Assembly: GCF_001640805.2 (NCBI RefSeq)
Contig: NC_066850.1
Span: 7,364,556 to 7,428,555, forward strand
Length of the DNA stretch: 64,000 bases
DNA from: Lates calcarifer
Lineage: Eukaryota > Chordata > Actinopteri > Centropomidae
Direction of reading: 5' to 3'
A program made the position numbers and the translations under genes. Positions 58,181-64,000 of the stretch are shown here, one piece after another (the stretch's first letter is position 1; every line of letters begins with the position of its first letter). Under the pieces are notes generated by a model. That model saw only the letters and a program-made list of their open reading frames with translations. It was not told the origin of the DNA and made no database searches.

Positions 58181-60164
58181 TCTGCCTTTGTTTTGCATGA
58201 TATATTTGTGTCTGTCTTCACACTTGTTTCCCCTCGGAGACCTGACACTGACAGTGGCCTGTAATGAATATGGCTCAGTTCCCACTTGTAACCACCCATA
58301 TGCGTCTTATTTCATGACCAAGCCTCCCTCTGGATCCCAGATGCCTGGACTCATTGCTACTGAACTGATTGAGTCATACATTGCAACAACGATAAGAACA
58401 TCCCCAAATATAGAGATAGAGAAGATACTCTTGACTTCAATATTCTGTGCTGTGACAACACACACACACACACAAAACTGGCTGTGATTTAAAAGTTGGC
58501 TTGCAGCACAGAAAACTTGTTAATGCTTCTACATCCACATTTGCTTTATGTCATAAGAAGATTTGAGGCAGTAAATGTGCCTATATCCCTGGAAAATCAT
58601 ACTGGCTGCAGTCCAACACATTAGTCTTTTATTATTTATTTATTTTTTTTTTTTTACAAATTCAGTCTTATTTTTGTTAAAGAAAAAAGCTCCAGGCTTT
58701 GTTTCTTGATTGAATCACAGAGCCTTGGACTCTTGTGTCTTGTTTTGGGAGAGACAGGGAGATTAACAATGTCTCATCTAATATAATTGAGGAATGAAAC
58801 AAGTTTTTAAAAAATCAGTTGATAAATTAGATTTCCCTTCAACTTTCATTCCAGTGTCAAATCTAACTTGGAGTATGACAGTGATAATACGTGGAGGTTT
58901 GAGGAGGATGAATCAGATGTAATAAGCAGATGGAAATGATCAGCTCAGGGTTGTCTAGGGTTTCCTTGGCTAAGATTTGCACATCTTAGCCACGGGGGAG
59001 TTGGTGCTAGCAGGTATATTTCAGGAGGCATGCTCTTGCCTAGAGTCAAGCAGCTGGCGGGCTGTATCTGTTACATACACACATGCAAGAGCGCAAGATC
59101 ACTGCCCATGGATAATGTCTCTCGCAGTTTTTCTTTGCTCTTTTCCCACACGTTTCCCTTTTTTCACCCCCACCCCCCGTCCCGTCCCACTCCATCCCAT
59201 CTCAACTCTGGCTATATTTAGGAAAGCCTTTGTCTGTGGGGAAGGGGCGTTGAGTGTCCTGTCCTGACTCTGATGTAGGTTAAGATACAGGACAGAAGGG
59301 GTGTAGAGTGGCAGGGGGCTTCCCATAAATCTCATCACCCATCCCGCTCCTCCACTGAAATTTTGTGGACCCCTTGCTTATGTGTGGCCTCTTTGTGTTG
59401 CTTTATTGTCTGGTTAATCTTTCTCACCCCGAGTTCCTTCCCCCAAAATGACATTCCTCCAGTGCCCCTGCGTGAAGAGAAAGTCAGAGTAAAGAAGTGA
59501 CCTGGGTGTTGTACTACTTCCCCACAATCCCTTGCCACATGGAAATTCCCAAGAATTTTCCATTGCAGCGTTGCCTGGGCAACCTTGGGAATAGCTAACA
59601 GCTGTTTGGATGAGAGCCCCAGCCAGTACAGGAAGCACATCTGTATACCATAATATAAAGCATGGGAAGTGTAGTTTTTAGACTGTACTGTAAATCAAGC
59701 ACGTGTCGCTCCTTCCTTGTTTCAGGTTTTATTTTTTTATTTAAGCCTTTATCACAAGTGCATATGTCTGAAAGAACTTTACAGAGAAAGAGTCCTACCA
59801 AACTAATCAATAGTAAAGTAATACAGAAGGTACCATAAAACAAAAGCAGGCAAGACAGACAGATACAGAGGAGTAGTATAGATAGGAATAGAGAATGTTG
59901 AAAGAAAGAGGTTGTGTGAGAGTGACAGCTGAAAATCAAACCCTGTGGCTCATCTCGCCTGTTGTCACGCCAAGTTTTTGTGGCTGTCATCTCTTGTATT
60001 TTAAATTCACAACCACATAGTTGTCTGTAGGTTGACGAAAATACTACCACTGTTGGGGTTCATGAGGACTTTTTTATAACCTGCTGAATACACCAAAGAT
60101 GGACCAAAAAGCTATCAATAAGGCATAGCTGTCAAGAACAATGTTCTTAAACTATACAGCAAAC

Positions 60165-60610
60165 TATATCCATGGCTTATAGAGAGTTAGAGGATTGAAC
60201 CATTTTTATATCTGCATGCTAAATATCTAGTACGCCAGTAGATGGTTAGCATAGGTTAGCTTAACATAAAGGGGGAAACAGCAGACTTGGTAAAGAATTA
60301 GCCCACTAGCATCTCAAAAACTCACAAATTGTATAAATGTAAGTGTAAAAATGAAATAATAATAAAATGGGGGTGACTTCCTGGCATCTTGTCATCATTA
60401 TGAGACTTGAGGGCAGCTAGTGGATTCTTGTTTTACACTTGCAGTTGAACTTTTAACAGAGCCAGGCTAGCTTTTTCCTCCTGTTTTTAGCTTCTGTCCT
60501 AACCTAACCTAAGCTAGTTCCTTTGCTCTAGCTTCATATTTATTCTGCAGAGAGTGGTATCAATCTTTTCATCTAATTCTTGCCATTTCTGAAAAAGCAA
60601 TGATTGTGGA
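60165..60610. repeat. Foldback-type interspersed repeat, copy 4
   Basis: 'gttagcttaacataaag', 'aacagagccaggctagct', 'cctaacctaacctaagct' and 'caatcttttcatctaat' recur as in copies 1 to 3. Borders approximate. Confidence 0.6.
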
Positions 60611-63600
60611 GGAGTGTCCACCAGCTAATTTTGATTTTAAAGTTTCCTGTAGATATCTAGAGATGTGTTTAAGGGACTTAATAAGCCAACTTGTCCCAAT
60701 AACACACTATAGGTGTTAAGTGCTTAAAATATCTCTAGTGAGACACCGTGAATCCATCTGATGGCTAATATTTTGAGGCAGACACAGAGAAAAGTGGAGC
60801 CATGATGTCCTGTGATGGCTTCTCTTGAGCCCCTTAATGGAGTTGTACTGCTGCATAAGAGCTGTTAGTGTCGGTGTGCAGACCACACTGGACAGTACTA
60901 AGTACAGCACTAACAGTAGTCTGCTTGTGTAGGCGTCTGGATTGACGTTAATTTGACATTTTGGCCGGGGGGGACTCTAATCTCTCTATTTATACTCATT
61001 GTCCGAGATAGTGTTTGTGTGTGTTGTGAGACAGAAGGGTTGGGTTGATGTATGGATGGATGGGTAGAGACTTCAGTGCTCAGAGAGTGTGATGGTGACA
61101 GCGATGTGGAGGTTTAGTCATTTGAGCAGAGTTCAACATGACATGTAACAAGGGAGAAAGACAGCTGGAGGGGTGAGGATGAGCAAGAGGAGAAAAACAA
61201 AAAAATTGTTGAATAACAATTTATTATTATCTACTAATAATTTGAAAGACTAATGGATTAAGAAGATACATATATACTGTTTTAACGCACATTCATTATA
61301 GTAAGCCAAAGGTGAGTGTGTTATAAAGCAAACTTTGCTGCAAAATTGTATGTGCACACAGGAAGTATAGTATTAATATAGTTGCTGTTGTAGTTCTTTA
61401 GTATGATGCTGGAATCTCACCAGCAGGTGTGACTGCTCTGCAGTGAGTACAAACACTTGCTGGTGTCACAACAATTCAGCTTCCTCTGACTTAATGTGTC
61501 CAGACACCTGCGGGGAGAGGTGATACAATGGGAGCTGTTAGTTCTGTCAGGACGTGTACGCCGTTTGACATGGAGGGTGTGGACGAGACAGAATAGGTGC
61601 TAGGGGGACAGCAAGTCAGTCCCAGCTAGCCTTGGTCCAGAGCGTGAGGTCAAACGTGGGCAAGGGGAGGAAGAGAGACAGACCCCTGGCCCTCTGTGGC
61701 AGTCTAATGTTGCCAGTGGACAGAATGTAAAGCAGTGGTCAGATATCCAAATGGTCTGATGGTGCCTTATTTGAGCTATAGACTAAAATATAGTGTTTTA
61801 TCGGCAAATGAAGTGTTAGTCTTAAATTTAGACCTGAAAGTAATGATTTTTATCTATATTCATTAATTTGTTGATTTTCTTCATCAATTAATGGATCATT
61901 CCTTAAGTGTAGAGGTTATAAAATCCAAGCCCAATGTGGTGTTTTTAAATTTTTTGTCCTACTTTGTAATTGTGATGTCAAAGAGATCACAATTACAGTG
62001 AAATCAAACCGAGAAAAGCAGCAAATCCTGACATTTGAGAGGCTGGAATCAGAGGAAATCACCAGTTAAATAATTTTCAATGGAATCAGTTTCCTGTAAC
62101 CCACACCTGCTCTTTCTGTGCATGATTGCCCACCAGCACCACCCTGCCATTTGATAATGATCTCATACAATGTCTAGTCAGCTCTTCCACAGCTGTAATA
62201 CACCCTGACATAAGTGCTCGATAGAGCGTGCTGAAAATACTGTTGTCAAAGCTTCACTTAAACACAGCTCTTCAGATCCAGGCAGGGGGCCCATGTGGTA
62301 AAATGCTCTGACTGACTTGCTAAGAGGGAAATGGTACAAGAGAGGCAGAAACATCAATAACATCTTGTCATAGAAGATAATGAGGCAGCAAGACATTTAC
62401 AAAGCCTGCAATTATGGTGTTATTGACCTCAGTAAAGGAGAAGATATCATCACTTGTCTCCTTTGTGGGACATAAGAGAAGAGAGAAGAGAGGAGGACAA
62501 AGGAAGGGAATTATAAGATTACTTAGATAGAAATAAGGAAGCAATGGGTTGGAAATAAAGCTGTTAATTACTGTTAGTTACTCTGCAATGCAAGCTATCA
62601 ATGACATAAAGGAAAGCATTCCAGTTTTCCAGTATTACACACAACAACAAACAGAAGTCAGAGAGGTGGAAGGAAAGAGGTGATAGAGGAAAGAACCGAC
62701 AGACCTGGAGAGAAGGGACCAAGGACTGAAAGTGATACATTTACACAAGAAGAAAGGCAAGGCGGGAATAAAAAAGACAGGCACAGGGGCAGAAAGTGAC
62801 TGTTTTGTACAGTGCTCTGTCTGGCTCACTGCTTATTAGATGCTTTGCTTCATAGTCAGAGCTCTTATTAGCTATCCCCCAGTGGCTCAATTACATCCAC
62901 GCTGCCATCCTCAAACATCCCTATCTTTTTTGTGCATCTCCTCTGCCTCCCGTAACAGCATCAGCCTTGTCTCTTCCTAAGAAGAGATTAGAAGCCCAAA
63001 TTACTACTATTAGAGGAGGATTTAAGGTTTCTCTGAGTGCTGGGAACCATGACTCTGATAACATGATGAGACTGGTGGAGTGAAAGGGGAAAAAAAAGAC
63101 AAGTGTATGCCACCAGATGCTTCCTCCATGATGGTTTTGATGGTATTAAGAGATCAAATGTGGATCCACAGACTGGGTTCTGAGTATAAAAACATGAGGA
63201 TGTTTACAAGTTGAGAGGGTGCTGGAGTGGAAACTTTGAGATTGGATATTGAGCCCTGGATTCTTGTGGCTGCTCACACATGGGCATGTTAGGCCTCGGA
63301 GCCGGCACGAGGCCGAGTTTTTGGTGATCCATTCAGGATGATGGAGCGTGCAGTGTCTTTGGATCAATATTCTGGACCTTCGCTCAGCTCAGGGTGTTAC
63401 AGTGTGAGGTTTATCCCTTGGTAAAAATAAAAAGAAACAGAAAATAAACACACTAAGTTGTTAAGCTCTGGAAGTGACACGGGTGAACTTGAAAACCTCT
63501 GCTGAATGACAATGTAAGGTTATTGTGGTGGGAAAAAATGGATGCTTCCCTCCCTAGGTGCACTTCTTTCTCTTCCCCTGTTGATCAAGGAAGTGGCACA

Positions 63601-64000
63601 CACCCAGCATGAAATTATGCTATTAATACCATAAGTTTCAGTTGAGATCAGAAGACCTGAAGCAGCTACTGCCTGCAAACCAGTGAGACGTGAAAGAGTG
63701 TTTTATGACAAACTCTTCCAATACTTTGACAGCCTAAAGCATACAGTCTACAGGGTATTTGTTTAAAGTTGTGCTGCTGCTTTTTTTCTAATAAGGACAT
63801 AGAAATAAGTTTGGTATGAAAGCACACTCAGGACTCAGAAAAAGCTTGAAGAGTCAAAACCTTCCCAATCTTCTTTCCATGAACTCCATCTGGGAACCAT
63901 CTTTTAAAGTTGGATTATAAACTCTTCATGATATTTCTTTTTTTTTTTTTTTATCTAAACCTTGAATGGCAGTAGCTGTCATTGGAGTAGGAACAAAGTA

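Larger units (their letters stand above)
55095..64000 (+). other. cacna2d1: Cacna2d1 intron 1 (partial, runs past the window)
   Basis: Starts with a consensus gtgagt donor. No second exon (expected near KSWVDKMQEDL) is seen, fitting the very large first intron of this gene. It contains foldback repeats (57870-58180, 60165-60610), a C run at about 55486-55495, a CT-rich region (about 56985-57160), short CA runs and a T run near 63938-63952. The small ORFs here show no conserved features. Confidence 0.65.

Noticed and set aside
1..64000. CRISPR arrays, operons, bacterial promoters, viral genes
   Set aside because: Nothing of these kinds is present. The window is vertebrate genomic DNA with spliced genes.

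Overview
This is a vertebrate nuclear genomic window, almost certainly from a ray-finned fish and probably a percomorph. It is intron-rich with GT-AG splice sites, AT-rich non-coding DNA, many CA/TG microsatellites, a tRNA-derived SINE, and several dispersed repeats of kinds common in percomorph genomes. There is no bacterial or viral gene content and no operon or CRISPR structure.

Two genes are present, both on the + strand. The main one is the 3' part of piccolo (pclo; whether pcloa or pclob cannot be told here), a giant scaffold protein of the presynaptic active zone. I reconstruct 23 coding exons between 9229 and 41791. All splice phases are compatible, giving 12,708 nt or about 4,235 residues when both optional exons are included. 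Four large exons come first: 9229-11865, 12084-16188, 16536-18079 and 19646-21716. They encode the end of the second zinc finger, a fish-variable Glu/Pro-rich region, the Piccolo/Bassoon homology segments, proline-rich SH3 ligands and two coiled coils. Many small exons follow. They encode a PDZ domain (24456-29542), a C2A domain (30655-34900), a low-complexity linker (to 38818) and a C2B domain (39658-41791). The 3'UTR probably ends near 44980.

The piccolo 3' half carries several isoform-generating elements. A 27-nt microexon (32902-32928) inserts nine residues into C2A. A 189-nt in-phase cassette exon (37129-37317) lies in the C2A-C2B linker. An intronic stop codon overlapping AATAAA at 35968-35973 could yield a short form lacking C2B. 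One intron (30163-30471) uses a GC donor.

From 44981 to about 54500 I see no gene. At 55015-55094 there is a signal-peptide first coding exon, with a TATA-like box, CpG-richer DNA and a long TG repeat upstream. Its end resembles the mature N-terminus of the calcium-channel subunit alpha2delta-1, and vertebrate PCLO is followed by CACNA2D1 in the same orientation, so I call it cacna2d1 exon 1. From 55095 to the end is its intron 1.

Functionally the pair is coherent. Piccolo organises the release site through its PDZ, C2 and coiled-coil regions, and alpha2delta-1 traffics and positions presynaptic voltage-gated calcium channels. Positions 1-9228 are the piccolo intron upstream of the exon that completes the zinc finger.
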